This document shows, piece after piece, positions 8,128 to 16,232 of a stretch of 64,000 bases of DNA; within the stretch, counting starts at the first letter, position 1, and each line of letters begins with the position of its first letter. The notes under the pieces are model-generated. The model did not search any database and was not told the DNA's origin. It saw only the letters and a list, made by a program, of their open reading frames with translations. Source of the stretch: Streptosporangiales bacterium (GTDB taxonomy: Bacteria; Actinomycetota; Actinomycetes; Streptosporangiales; WHSR01); contig WHSR01000012.1 of NCBI GenBank assembly GCA_009379995.1, forward strand, positions 1 to 64,000, read 5' to 3'. The translations under genes and the position numbers were made by a program.

Positions 8128-11100
8128 CTACAAAAAGGATGCTTCGGATCCGGTAGCATGAGGAGCAGCCATGCGGGTCCTCAACACCTCGGCCTCGGGC
8201 ACGCCCAAGTGCTCGTAGCGGGCAAGGGCGTCTTGCCAGTAGGGTGCCGCTTCGGCACGGCCCCGCGTATGTAGCAGGACCGACCCAATGCCCTCAAGCG
8301 CACGTCCCTCCTCGTAGAGGTCGCCCATCGTGCGGGCCAGGTCGAGGGCCATCGTGAAGCTGTTGTGCGCGGCCTCATAGTGGGCCCGTCCGAGGTGCGC
8401 CTCGCTGATGTTTCGAAGTGCCTGTACCTGGATGAAGGGATCGGCGATCTCTCGACCGACGGCGAGAGCCTTCTGGTTGTGGATCAAGGCTTCCCGGTGG
8501 CGAAGCATCCTCTGATAGGTGGCACCGACATTGTTGAGCGCGTCTGCCTCGCATCGGCGATCCCCGAGATCACGGAAGATATCTAGCGCTCGGCGACAAC
8601 AATCGAGTGCACGCTGGTGATCTCCTGTGTAGCTGTACACCACGCCGACGTTATTGAGCAGAATTGCCTCCTGCTGCGGTCCACCGATGTCGTGGACAAT
8701 GGCGAGAGCCTTCTCATAGTGCTGAAGCGCGTCGGCGTACCGCCCGGAGCGAAGCAGCATGTCACCGACGTTGTTGAGGGCGTTCCGCTCCCCGCGCCTA
8801 TCACCGACGGCTCGATAGAGCTCAAGAGCTCCTTGGGCGTGGCTGAGCGCCTCGTCGTAGCGCGCGACGTGCCAGGACACTGCGCCGGTGTGGCTGAGGG
8901 TGTCGGCCTCACCCTGCCGGTCACCCACGTCGCGGTAGATGTCACGGGCTTGCTCGAAGTGCTGAAGAGCGTCCAGATAGCGGCCCACATGCCAGTAGAC
9001 GAGCCCGATACGGTCGAGTGACTCGGCTTCTACATGACGATTACCCGTTTCGTGGCTCAGGGCGAGTGCATCTGCGGCCTGCTGTAGGGCCTCGTCGTAG
9101 TGGCCGGTACGCCAACGGATGGTGCTGAGCTCAAGTTGGGCCCGGGCCTGCCCGGCGCGGTCGCCGAGGTCGCGCCAGAGAGTGACGGCACGCTCATGGG
9201 CGGTGGCCGCCTCCGCCCAGTACCCCTGGGTCTCGAGGTACCCGGCGAGTACGTGTGGAAGGAGCGCGCCGTGCTCGAGCCGCCCATGAGCGGCAGCGTA
9301 CTGTCCAGCGGTCAGTAAGTTGGCGCGTTCGACCTCCAGCCATTGCTGAGCCTCCTCCCTGGTGTGCAAGGGCGGGGCCTCCACCGGTGGGTGCTCGGCG
9401 TGGATATCGATGCGGCGGCGATGCGGGTACAGGACGCGGTCGGCCCAGTCCCCGGCCAGCAGGTAGTGATCGAGCAGTCGATCGAGGGCGAGGCCGCGGT
9501 CGGGTTCGGTGTCGTCGCGCAGGGTGAGGTCGCGGGCATAGTCGCGGAGGAGGTCGTGTAGACGGAAACGGCGAGGGCTGGGCTCCTCGATGAGGTGGTG
9601 TTCGTAGAGAGCGTCGAGAAGCCGTTCACTGTCTGTCCACGTCGTCCCGGTAAGGGCTGCCGCCACATACACGGAGAAGCTGGAACCGGGGAACAAGCCG
9701 AGGCGTCGGAGCATTCGCTGCTCTCTGTCGCTCAGGTCCTGGTAGGACGACTCGAAGGTCTCGGTGACCGTACTGTCGTCGAGGCGAGTTCGGCCCGGGC
9801 GGTGCGGGCCCCAGACGAGCCGTGCCACCAGGTCTTTGACGCTCCACGAGCGGCGTTCGCGGAGCTGTCCACCAGCGATGTGGATGCCGAGCGGCAAGTA
9901 CCCGCACAACCGTACTACCTCGGCGACCCCCTCGGCGTCGGCGGTGCGGCTGGGGCCGACGACCCGTCGCAGAAGCTCTGCGGCGTCGTCGGGCGGGAAA
10001 ACGTCGAGGGGAAGCGGCAGCACACTCGCAAGTCCGATGAGCCGTCGTCGGCTGGTGATGAGCACAAGGCACTCGGGGGTGCCGGGCAGCAGAGGAGATA
10101 CCTGCTCAGCGCCGGCAGCGTCGTCGAGCACCAGGAGCACCCGGCGATTTGCCAGATGGGCGCGCCAGAGCGCCGCACGCTCGTCAAGACCTTGCGGGAT
10201 CTGCTCGGCCGGGACCCCGACGAGCCGCAACAGGACGCCCAGGGCCGCGGCGGGGTCCACCGGGTCCTGGATGTTGTGGTGGGCGCGTAGCTCTAGGTAG
10301 AGCTGGGCGTCTGGATAGTGGTCGGCAAGCTGGTGGGCGACGTGGACGGCGAGGGCGGTCTTGCCGACTCCGGGCATGCCGTGGATGGCCACGACCGGGA
10401 CGGCGGTGCCCTTCGGCCGGGCGGCGACGGCGTCAAGCACCTGTCGCATCTCCTCGGTTCGCCCCACGAACTCTGGGATATCGCGGCGGAGAAGGTTAGG
10501 TGTGGTTAGGCGGAAGGCAGGGCCTGACGGCGGCATCGCCGCGAGCTCCAGGTCGCCGCGCAGGATTCGCTCTTGTAGCTTCTCCAGTTCGGGGGTGAGG
10601 TCGACGCCTGCGTTGGTGAAACGCCGCTGGGTGTTCAGGTAGACCTCCGAGGCCTCGGGTACCCGGCGGGAACGATAGAGAGCGAGCATGAGGTGCTCGA
10701 CGGGCTTCTCGTCGAAGGGGTACCGGCGGACGAGCTCGTACAGCTCTCCGACCAGGTCATTGTGGCGGCCTAGGCGAAGTTCGACGTCGATCCGCTCGAA
10801 TGTGGACGCCTTGTGATCCTCCTCCAGTGCGGTGCGCCGCCGTGCCGCCCAATCCCCGGGTAGGCCCGCCAGCGGCTCGCCTCGCCACAGACCCTCGGCC
10901 TCGCGGAACAGCCGTGCGGCCTCCACGTAGTATCCGCTTTCGGCCATGGACCGTGCCTTCGTCCGCAGTTCGTCGAATCGGTACAGGTCTACGGCTTCCT
11001 CGTCTGCGTGGAGTACGTACCCGCCCTCTGCACGTGGCATTAGCGACTCGTCGCCAACGGCCCGGCGAAGTGTGCCACGTAACCGGGAAGCGTAAGTCTG

Positions 11101-11283
11101 AAGAGTTACATGTGCCTCGGGCGGAGGATCGGTGCCCCACAGGTGTTCGACGAGGGTGTCACTGGAGACGAGCCGGCCCCGCCGGTCGGCCAGACAGGCG
11201 AGTAAGCAGCGCACCTTGGGCGGGAGATCATACCGTCGATCGCCGACCCGCAACTCCACCGGGCCGAGCAAGAGAAACTCCAC
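8128..11283 (-). CDS. AfsR-like SARP transcriptional regulator
   Basis: A 1051-residue cytoplasmic regulator. Residues 1-95 are an OmpR-type winged helix (LLGPVELRVG start), about 97-245 the bacterial transcriptional activation domain of SARPs, and about 270-560 an NB-ARC ATPase with Walker A GMPGVGKTAL (near 305) and Walker B LLVLDDA (near 385). About 640-1040 are tetratricopeptide repeats with the pattern NNVG..Y...G....AL. The length and order match AfsR-type activators, which bind direct repeats and activate pathway promoters. Its GTG start at 11283 is divergent from the 11487 gene across about 200 bases that hold SARP-like direct repeats, so it may control both itself and that gene pair. 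Confidence 0.95.
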   Translation of the reverse strand: MEFLLLGPVELRVGDRRYDLPPKVRCLLACLADRRGRLVSSDTLVEHLWGTDPPPEAHVTLQTYASRLRGTLRRAVGDESLMPRAEGGYVLHADEEAVDLYRFDELRTKARSMAESGYYVEAARLFREAEGLWRGEPLAGLPGDWAARRRTALEEDHKASTFERIDVELRLGRHNDLVGELYELVRRYPFDEKPVEHLMLALYRSRRVPEASEVYLNTQRRFTNAGVDLTPELEKLQERILRGDLELAAMPPSGPAFRLTTPNLLRRDIPEFVGRTEEMRQVLDAVAARPKGTAVPVVAIHGMPGVGKTALAVHVAHQLADHYPDAQLYLELRAHHNIQDPVDPAAALGVLLRLVGVPAEQIPQGLDERAALWRAHLANRRVLLVLDDAAGAEQVSPLLPGTPECLVLITSRRRLIGLASVLPLPLDVFPPDDAAELLRRVVGPSRTADAEGVAEVVRLCGYLPLGIHIAGGQLRERRSWSVKDLVARLVWGPHRPGRTRLDDSTVTETFESSYQDLSDREQRMLRRLGLFPGSSFSVYVAAALTGTTWTDSERLLDALYEHHLIEEPSPRRFRLHDLLRDYARDLTLRDDTEPDRGLALDRLLDHYLLAGDWADRVLYPHRRRIDIHAEHPPVEAPPLHTREEAQQWLEVERANLLTAGQYAAAHGRLEHGALLPHVLAGYLETQGYWAEAATAHERAVTLWRDLGDRAGQARAQLELSTIRWRTGHYDEALQQAADALALSHETGNRHVEAESLDRIGLVYWHVGRYLDALQHFEQARDIYRDVGDRQGEADTLSHTGAVSWHVARYDEALSHAQGALELYRAVGDRRGERNALNNVGDMLLRSGRYADALQHYEKALAIVHDIGGPQQEAILLNNVGVVYSYTGDHQRALDCCRRALDIFRDLGDRRCEADALNNVGATYQRMLRHREALIHNQKALAVGREIADPFIQVQALRNISEAHLGRAHYEAAHNSFTMALDLARTMGDLYEEGRALEGIGSVLLHTRGRAEAAPYWQDALARYEHLGVPEAEVLRTRMAAPHATGSEASFL

Positions 11284-11374
11284 CAGCGGCCCCCTTCGCC
11301 GGATTCGTTCCCCCCTCCTGACGAGTTTGTCACCGAATGTCGCGTCCGCGCCAGGGCCGCGGGACGCGGGACCG

Positions 11375-11408
11375 CAAGGTAATCGTCAAGGTTTCCGCAA
11401 GGTTTCCG
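11375..11408. promoter_or_regulatory. Triple direct repeat, likely SARP operator
   Basis: CAAGGT occurs at 11375, 11387 and 11398, spaced 12 and 11 bases, the last two within the longer repeat TCAAGGTTTCCG / GCAAGGTTTCCG. SARP regulators are known to bind direct repeats at 11-base (one helical turn) spacing just upstream of the -10 box. A TAAT-containing candidate -10 follows at 11418-11421, about ten bases after the last repeat, directed towards the 11487 gene. Confidence 0.6.
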
Positions 11409-11486
11409 TCCACCAGCTAATCGCATGCTCGACATAGCTGGCCCGCGGCAGGGCGCGGGCCACGGAAGGAGGATGCGGAGGCTGTG

Positions 11487-12698
11487 ATGTCTGGCGAGAC
11501 ATGGCGTGACGTGCCGGTCGGGTTGGACGCCCATCGGTGGGTGACGCGCGGGGGTTGCCGGACGGTTCTGGCGGTGGTCCACACGGTGACCTCGGGCCAG
11601 CGTCTGATGGACGCCATCCGTCTGCTGGAAGCCGACTTCAGGATTCAGGTGGTATTCACCGCCGCGCCGGACGTGTTCGACAACGGGGTAACCGAGTTTC
11701 TCCGCGGCGTCGACGGGATCATGATCCCTTGGCAGCAGGCCACACGCACACCGTTCGACCTCGCGCTGGCGGCCAGCTACGGGTCGCTGCACCAGTTGCA
11801 CGCGCCGCTGGTGGTAATGCCACACGGAGCGAGCTTCAACAAGCTGGTGACGAGCCGGGAGCACGGCGGCGCGATCGTGGCGCGCGCCACCTACGGGTTG
11901 GAGCGACAGCGACTCGTGCGCGACGGGACCGTTGTGGCCTCGGCCATCGTGCTGGCGCACGACGCGGACCTGGTGCGGCTGGGCCGGGAGTGCCCGGAGG
12001 CGCTGCCGGTCGCGGCGGTGGTCGGCGACCCGGGGTACGACGGGTTGCTGGCCAGCCTCCCCGAGCGGGCGACATACCGCCGCGCGCTCGGCGTGACCGA
12101 GAACCAGAAGCTCGTCGTGGTGACCTCGACCTGGGGGCCGCGGTCGCTGCTCGGCGAGGGCACTGTCCTGCCACGCCTGGTCGAGGACCTGCCGAGCGAC
12201 ACGTATAAGGTCGCGGCGCTGATCCACCCGAACGCGTGGTTCGCTCACGGCCGCTGGCAGGTGCGGGCCTGGCTGGCCGACTGCGTACGCCGGGGCCTCG
12301 GGCTGGTACCACCTGAGGCGGACCCCCGGGCGGTGCTGGCCGCGGCCGACCTGATCGTGGGCGACCATGGGTCGCTAGCGCTGTACGGTGCCGCGGCAGG
12401 GATTCCGGTTGTCCTGGCCGGCTTCAGCGACCGGGACGTCGTCCCGTCCTCGGCCGGCGCGCTGCTGGCCGCAACGGCGCCTCGCCTGCGTCCGGATGCC
12501 TCGCTACTCGCCCAGCTCCGGGATGCCAAAGCCGGCTACCGGGACGAGCACCGGGACATCGTCGCGGCTCGGGTTACCTCACAGCCCGGCCGGTTCAACC
12601 GAAACATGCGCCGGCTGATGTACCGGCTGCTGCGGACGCGTCAACCGGCGACGATCCCGGCTGCCGAGCCAGCGCCCCCGCCGTTCCTCGTCCACTGA
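11487..12698 (+). CDS. CDP-glycerol glycerophosphotransferase-like protein
   Basis: A protein of about 403 residues. The C-terminal half has the GT-B-like pattern HPNAWFAHGRWQVRAWL followed by AADLIVGDHGSLALYGAAAG, the counterpart of the nucleotide-binding region of teichoic-acid polymerases (normally D-x-S-S). The N-terminal half carries MPHGASFNK. It probably transfers a glycerol-phosphate-like or sugar group, but the catalytic role is unproven in this subfamily. ATG 11487 with GGAGG five bases upstream is preferred over GTG 11484. It is followed after 32 bases by the PfkB-type kinase gene, so the two probably act together, under the divergent SARP regulator. Confidence 0.75.
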   Translation: MSGETWRDVPVGLDAHRWVTRGGCRTVLAVVHTVTSGQRLMDAIRLLEADFRIQVVFTAAPDVFDNGVTEFLRGVDGIMIPWQQATRTPFDLALAASYGSLHQLHAPLVVMPHGASFNKLVTSREHGGAIVARATYGLERQRLVRDGTVVASAIVLAHDADLVRLGRECPEALPVAAVVGDPGYDGLLASLPERATYRRALGVTENQKLVVVTSTWGPRSLLGEGTVLPRLVEDLPSDTYKVAALIHPNAWFAHGRWQVRAWLADCVRRGLGLVPPEADPRAVLAAADLIVGDHGSLALYGAAAGIPVVLAGFSDRDVVPSSAGALLAATAPRLRPDASLLAQLRDAKAGYRDEHRDIVAARVTSQPGRFNRNMRRLMYRLLRTRQPATIPAAEPAPPPFLVH

Positions 12699-12730
12699 CG
12701 ACCTTCCCACCAAGCAAGGAGCCCCCAACC

Positions 12731-13674
12731 ATGGGAGCCAAGATCGTTGTTGCCGGCGTAACCAGCCTGTCCATGGCGGTGCCGGTCGAAGGCTTTCCGG
12801 TGCCATACCGGCCGGCGTGCCGTCCCGCGTGGCTGCGGGCGGGCGTCGCGGGGTGGCATCCCACGTCGCCACCATCCTGCGGACCCTCGGCGACGACGTG
12901 CGCCTATGCACGGTCGCCGGAAGCGACCCCGCCGGAGACCTGATCCGGGCGGACCTGCGCGCCCGTGGCCTGCTCGGGATGGGTGTGATCAATGGACCCG
13001 AGTCCTCGTTCAGCGTCGCGCTGGTAGCACCGGACGGCCGCAGACGGGGCCACGCCTACCTCGCCGCGGTGAACGCCGTCCAGTATCCGACGGAGGTGTT
13101 CCGCCGGCAGGCGGCCGGCGTCGACCTCGCCGTGCTTACCAACGCCCGGTTCGTCCGGCCACTGCTCGAACACGCCGAGCGACTCGGCGTGCCCATCGCT
13201 GTCGACGTGCACCTGATCGCCGACGTGGATGACGCGTACAACCGACCGTGGCTGGAGGTGGCCGACATAGTGTTCTGCAGCCACGAACGGCTGCCCTGCG
13301 GCCCGACGGAGTGGATGGCCCGGGTCTTCGGCAGTTACCCCGGATGCGCGATCGCCGGTGTGGGCATGGGCGAACGCGGCTGCGCGGTGGGCCTTCGGGA
13401 TGGCCGCCTGGTGCACGTGTCCGCGGTCGCTCCCCGCGGTGTCGTCAATACCGCCGGCGCCGGGGACTCCCTGTTCGCGTCGTTCCTGCATTGCTGGCTC
13501 GCCACCGGAAATCCGGTGGACGCGCTGCGGTCGGCGACGATATACGCGGGCTGGAAGATCGGGGACACCTTTCCTTCGGCCGCCTGGCTCACCGAGGACG
13601 AGCTCAAGCGACTCAAGGCCATCCACACGGTCGAGGCGAGGGTTGGCCGCTGGGACACGGCTCAAGCACCGTAG
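12731..13674 (+). pseudogene. PfkB-family carbohydrate kinase with a frameshift
   Basis: From ATG 12731 (AAGGAG upstream) the product begins GAKIVVAGVTSLSMAVPVEG, a typical PfkB N-terminus. The frame continues plausibly through RPAWLRAGVAG, and the family sequence resumes in another frame as VASHVATILRTLGDDVRLCT. Adding one G to the GGGG run at 12850-12853 restores one 314-residue frame. The C-terminal half has the catalytic and anion-hole motif NTAGAGDSLFASF. The frameshift may be a sequencing error in a homopolymer or a genuine inactivation. The partner gene upstream suggests the kinase prepares or modifies its substrate. Confidence 0.8.
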
Positions 13675-14700
13675 TCAGCCCGTCTGGCCGAGCCGATCCA
13701 ATCGATCACGGAGGCGGGCGGCCTTCGGCGCATCGAGCCGGGTGAGGATGGCCAGCGCTCTCTCGTACTTGCGGCGCGCTTCACCCGGCCGCCCGGCTCG
13801 CTCGGCGAGTTCCCCGAGCGACTCAAGCACCTCTGCCTCGCCGGGCGGGGAACCGAGTTCACGCATGGCCCGCAGCGCACGCCGCAGAGACTCGGCCGCG
13901 GCGTCAAAATCGCCCGTCAGCGTGTGGGCGCCCCAGCTTCCCGAGGGCTCGGGCGTGGTTGTAGTGGTCCGACACCTCGATGAAGATGTCCGGCGCCTGC
14001 CGCAGATGGGGGACCGCTTCGCTGACCCGCCCGGCCATGGTGAGGGCGTCGCCGAGGTCAACCAGGGTCCGCGCGAACGCGCGTGTTTCGCCGAGCGCGC
14101 GGTGGGCGGCTAGCGCTTGGGTGAAATAGGCGATCGCCTCTTCGAGACGGCGGCGTCCGACCGCGACGAACCCGAGCCGGCGAAGCGACGTCGCCTGGCG
14201 ATACCGGTCCCCCAACCGGCGCCACAGCGCCAGTGCCTGCGTAAAACGCTCGTCGGCCTCGTCGAATCGCTCCAGTTCGTGCAGCGCCAAGCCGACCCGG
14301 TTGAGCATTTTGGCCTCGGCGTTGGGTCCCCGCACCTGCGCGCGGCCTCCAATCCGATCAGGTCGAATTCCAGCCGCTCCCGATACAGCCCTCGCCGCAG
14401 GAACAGCGGCCACATCGCGTCCACGAGTTGCCACGCCGTCACCGGCAATCCGCGATCGAGGGCATGCCGAACGGCTGCCAGCACATTCGCGCGTTCCTGA
14501 TCCAGCCACTCCAGGGCCTCTCCTGCATCCCGGAGTTCCTTCGGCTCCGCTGGAACGTACTCGACATCGCAGGGAAGGCCCCGCCGGTACGGCCGGATGA
14601 GCTTCCCCGCCGCTCTCGCGGGGTACAGATACCGGTCCAGCATCCGCCGCATGGCCGCATGGTGGTTCGAAGATCCCCAAGCATGGTGACGAAGCGCGCG
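13675..14700 (-). pseudogene. C-terminal TPR remnant of an AfsR-like regulator
   Basis: The minus strand reads HAAMRRMLDRYLY from about 14665, the region that follows the ATPase in AfsR-like proteins, then LEWLDQERANVLAAV and TPR units (NRVGLALHELERFDEADERF, LVDLGDALTMAGRVSEA, ESLGELAERAGRPGEA). Frames change near 14330 and again near 13930. DNA-binding, BTAD and NB-ARC parts are absent. It is a truncated, twice-frameshifted relic. It converges with the kinase gene, the stops being only a base apart. Confidence 0.75.
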
Positions 14701-14736
14701 GTCGCAGCGGTGCGGTGCGACCCACGGCTTCCCTGA

Positions 14737-15105
14737 TCAACCGGTGCGTGCGTTGACCGCCGACTCGAGCAACGACCTCAGCTCGGGGCGGGCCACATCG
14801 GCCTCCGACTCGAGCCGCACCTGCCGGTGCACCTTCCCGGTGCCCCGCATCAGGCTGTGCGGATCGGGCAGCGACGCGCCGCCGGCGATGCCGAGCCGCA
14901 CGGCCGCCTTCAGCGGGGTGACGACGAACACCAATCCCTTGTAACCGCCCTCGTAGTCCGGGCCGCCAAAACCGATGTCGTCGCCGTCGACGGTCAGCAC
15001 CGCGCCGGGGAGTACGTCCCGTACGAGCCCGCAGGCTCGGCGCGCAATGGCCTGGACCTTGGGATCGAAGGAAGCCAGCAGCGCATCGATCTCCGCGTCG
15101 GACAC
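14737..15105 (-). CDS. DUF1801-family protein
   Basis: A 122-residue protein with the DUF1801 (YdhG-like) pattern: an N-terminal helix SDAEIDALLASFDP, LRxLI-like RACGLVRDVLPGA, a central GYKGLVFVVTPLKAAVRLGI sheet, then GTGKVHRQVRL. These are small soluble proteins of unknown biochemical function. The longer reading to 15363 runs through arginine-rich non-protein sequence. GTG 15105 has AGGAGG at a 6-base spacing and is preferred over GTG 15111, which touches the Shine-Dalgarno sequence. Confidence 0.8.
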   Translation of the reverse strand: MSDAEIDALLASFDPKVQAIARRACGLVRDVLPGAVLTVDGDDIGFGGPDYEGGYKGLVFVVTPLKAAVRLGIAGGASLPDPHSLMRGTGKVHRQVRLESEADVARPELRSLLESAVNARTG

Positions 15106-15139
15106 CGTCACCCTCCTCTGTCGTCCGGGCGCTTCGATG

Positions 15140-15889
15140 CTATGGCCCTTGGCAACCGGGGTCATCGACGGTGAGCAGCGTGGCGCCGAGCACGAGCGCC
15201 AGGTCGATGGTGACGGCGTACGCGCGGTCCGGCCGGCGCGGCGGCGGCACGAACACCACGCCGCAGTCCACCGCGACGCCCAGGAGGTCACGCAGTTCGG
15301 CCACCCACTGGGCATGGGTGAGCGCGGTGGTCGTCGGCGGCTGCCCCAGCGGCGCCGTCTCACAGAAAATCAGGGCGAGGTCGCGGGGCGGGTCGATGGC
15401 GGGCTCCGGGCGTGGTCCGTCGCTGAGCAGCTCGGCGTACGGCGTAGTCCCCGGCACCTGGCCGAACGCGAACACCTGGCGGACGCGCGAGCGTTCGGTC
15501 GCGGCGAGGGCGTCATCCGCCAGCGACGGCGCGGTCATCAACAGCCGCGCGTCGCAGTCGGTAAGGCGGTCGGCCAGCTCCTCGACCGGGGCGTCGGCGG
15601 GCAACGGCACGGCCGCCGCGCCCGCCGCCACGAGGGTGTGCAGGGCGAGCACGTACTCCCGGACGCTGGACGCGTGTACCGCCGCGACATCGCCGGTACG
15701 CACCCCGCGCCGGACCAACCCGGCGGAGGCGGCGGCGGTCGTCGAGATGAGTTCCGCGTAGGTCAGAGCCGTGCCCTCGCAGGCGTCGACAAGGGCCGGC
15801 TTGGCCTCCGGCGCCCCCGAGGCATGAAGCACCATCTGCGTCACCGTCGCGGAAGGGACGGCCACGCGGGTAAGGCGCTTCTGCGTCAT
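15140..15889 (-). CDS. Truncated adenylate-forming enzyme, N-terminal half only
   Basis: From ATG 15889, 249 residues follow the N-terminal domain of 4-coumarate/acyl-CoA ligases (SATVTQMVLHASGAPEAKPALVD, TYAEL, GVRTGDVAAVHA, GAAAVPLPADAP). Where the ATP-binding P-loop should read TSGTTGxPKG there is FCETAPLGQPPTTTALTHAQ, with the glycines and lysine lost. The enzyme then ends; full ligases have over 500 residues and a C-terminal lid. It is therefore unlikely to adenylate anything. Either it is a decayed gene or a stand-alone binding domain. It lies just downstream of the LuxR regulator and shares its strand. Confidence 0.6.
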   Translation of the reverse strand: MTQKRLTRVAVPSATVTQMVLHASGAPEAKPALVDACEGTALTYAELISTTAAASAGLVRRGVRTGDVAAVHASSVREYVLALHTLVAAGAAAVPLPADAPVEELADRLTDCDARLLMTAPSLADDALAATERSRVRQVFAFGQVPGTTPYAELLSDGPRPEPAIDPPRDLALIFCETAPLGQPPTTTALTHAQWVAELRDLLGVAVDCGVVFVPPPRRPDRAYAVTIDLALVLGATLLTVDDPGCQGP

Positions 15890-15995
15890 GACGCCGACCG
15901 TGGGGATGATGGGCGAGACATCGCGTTCATGGGATACGTACGGAGACGCGGAGGCACCCAGGCGGGCCGGATGAACGAGCCGGCCGCGCGGAGGT

Positions 15996-16028
15996 GGCGG
16001 GCTCGGGCGAGCACCGCCCGAGCCCGCC
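15996..16028. terminator. Strong hairpin after the LuxR regulator gene
   Basis: A perfect 14-bp stem (15996-16009 with 16015-16028) and a 5-base loop, about 205 bases downstream of the stop at 16233 and 107 bases before the 15889 start. No T-run is present. It should end transcription of the regulator gene on the minus strand. Nothing else is apparent in the 15890-16232 gap. Confidence 0.65.
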
Positions 16029-16232
16029 GATCGCGTGCACTCCACTCCTCGCCGGCCACCTCCCCCCCTCACGGGATGATCGGCGTTCGGTGTCCCCCCT
16101 CGGGCGAGCACGCGACGCCATGACCACAGTCAGCTTCCGCGACCGCGGCGGCGGCGTGCATCCACCGATCTATGCATTCCGGTATGCAGACGGGACGGGC
16201 GGGAGGGTGGCCGACGGCCCCGCCGGGCAGGT

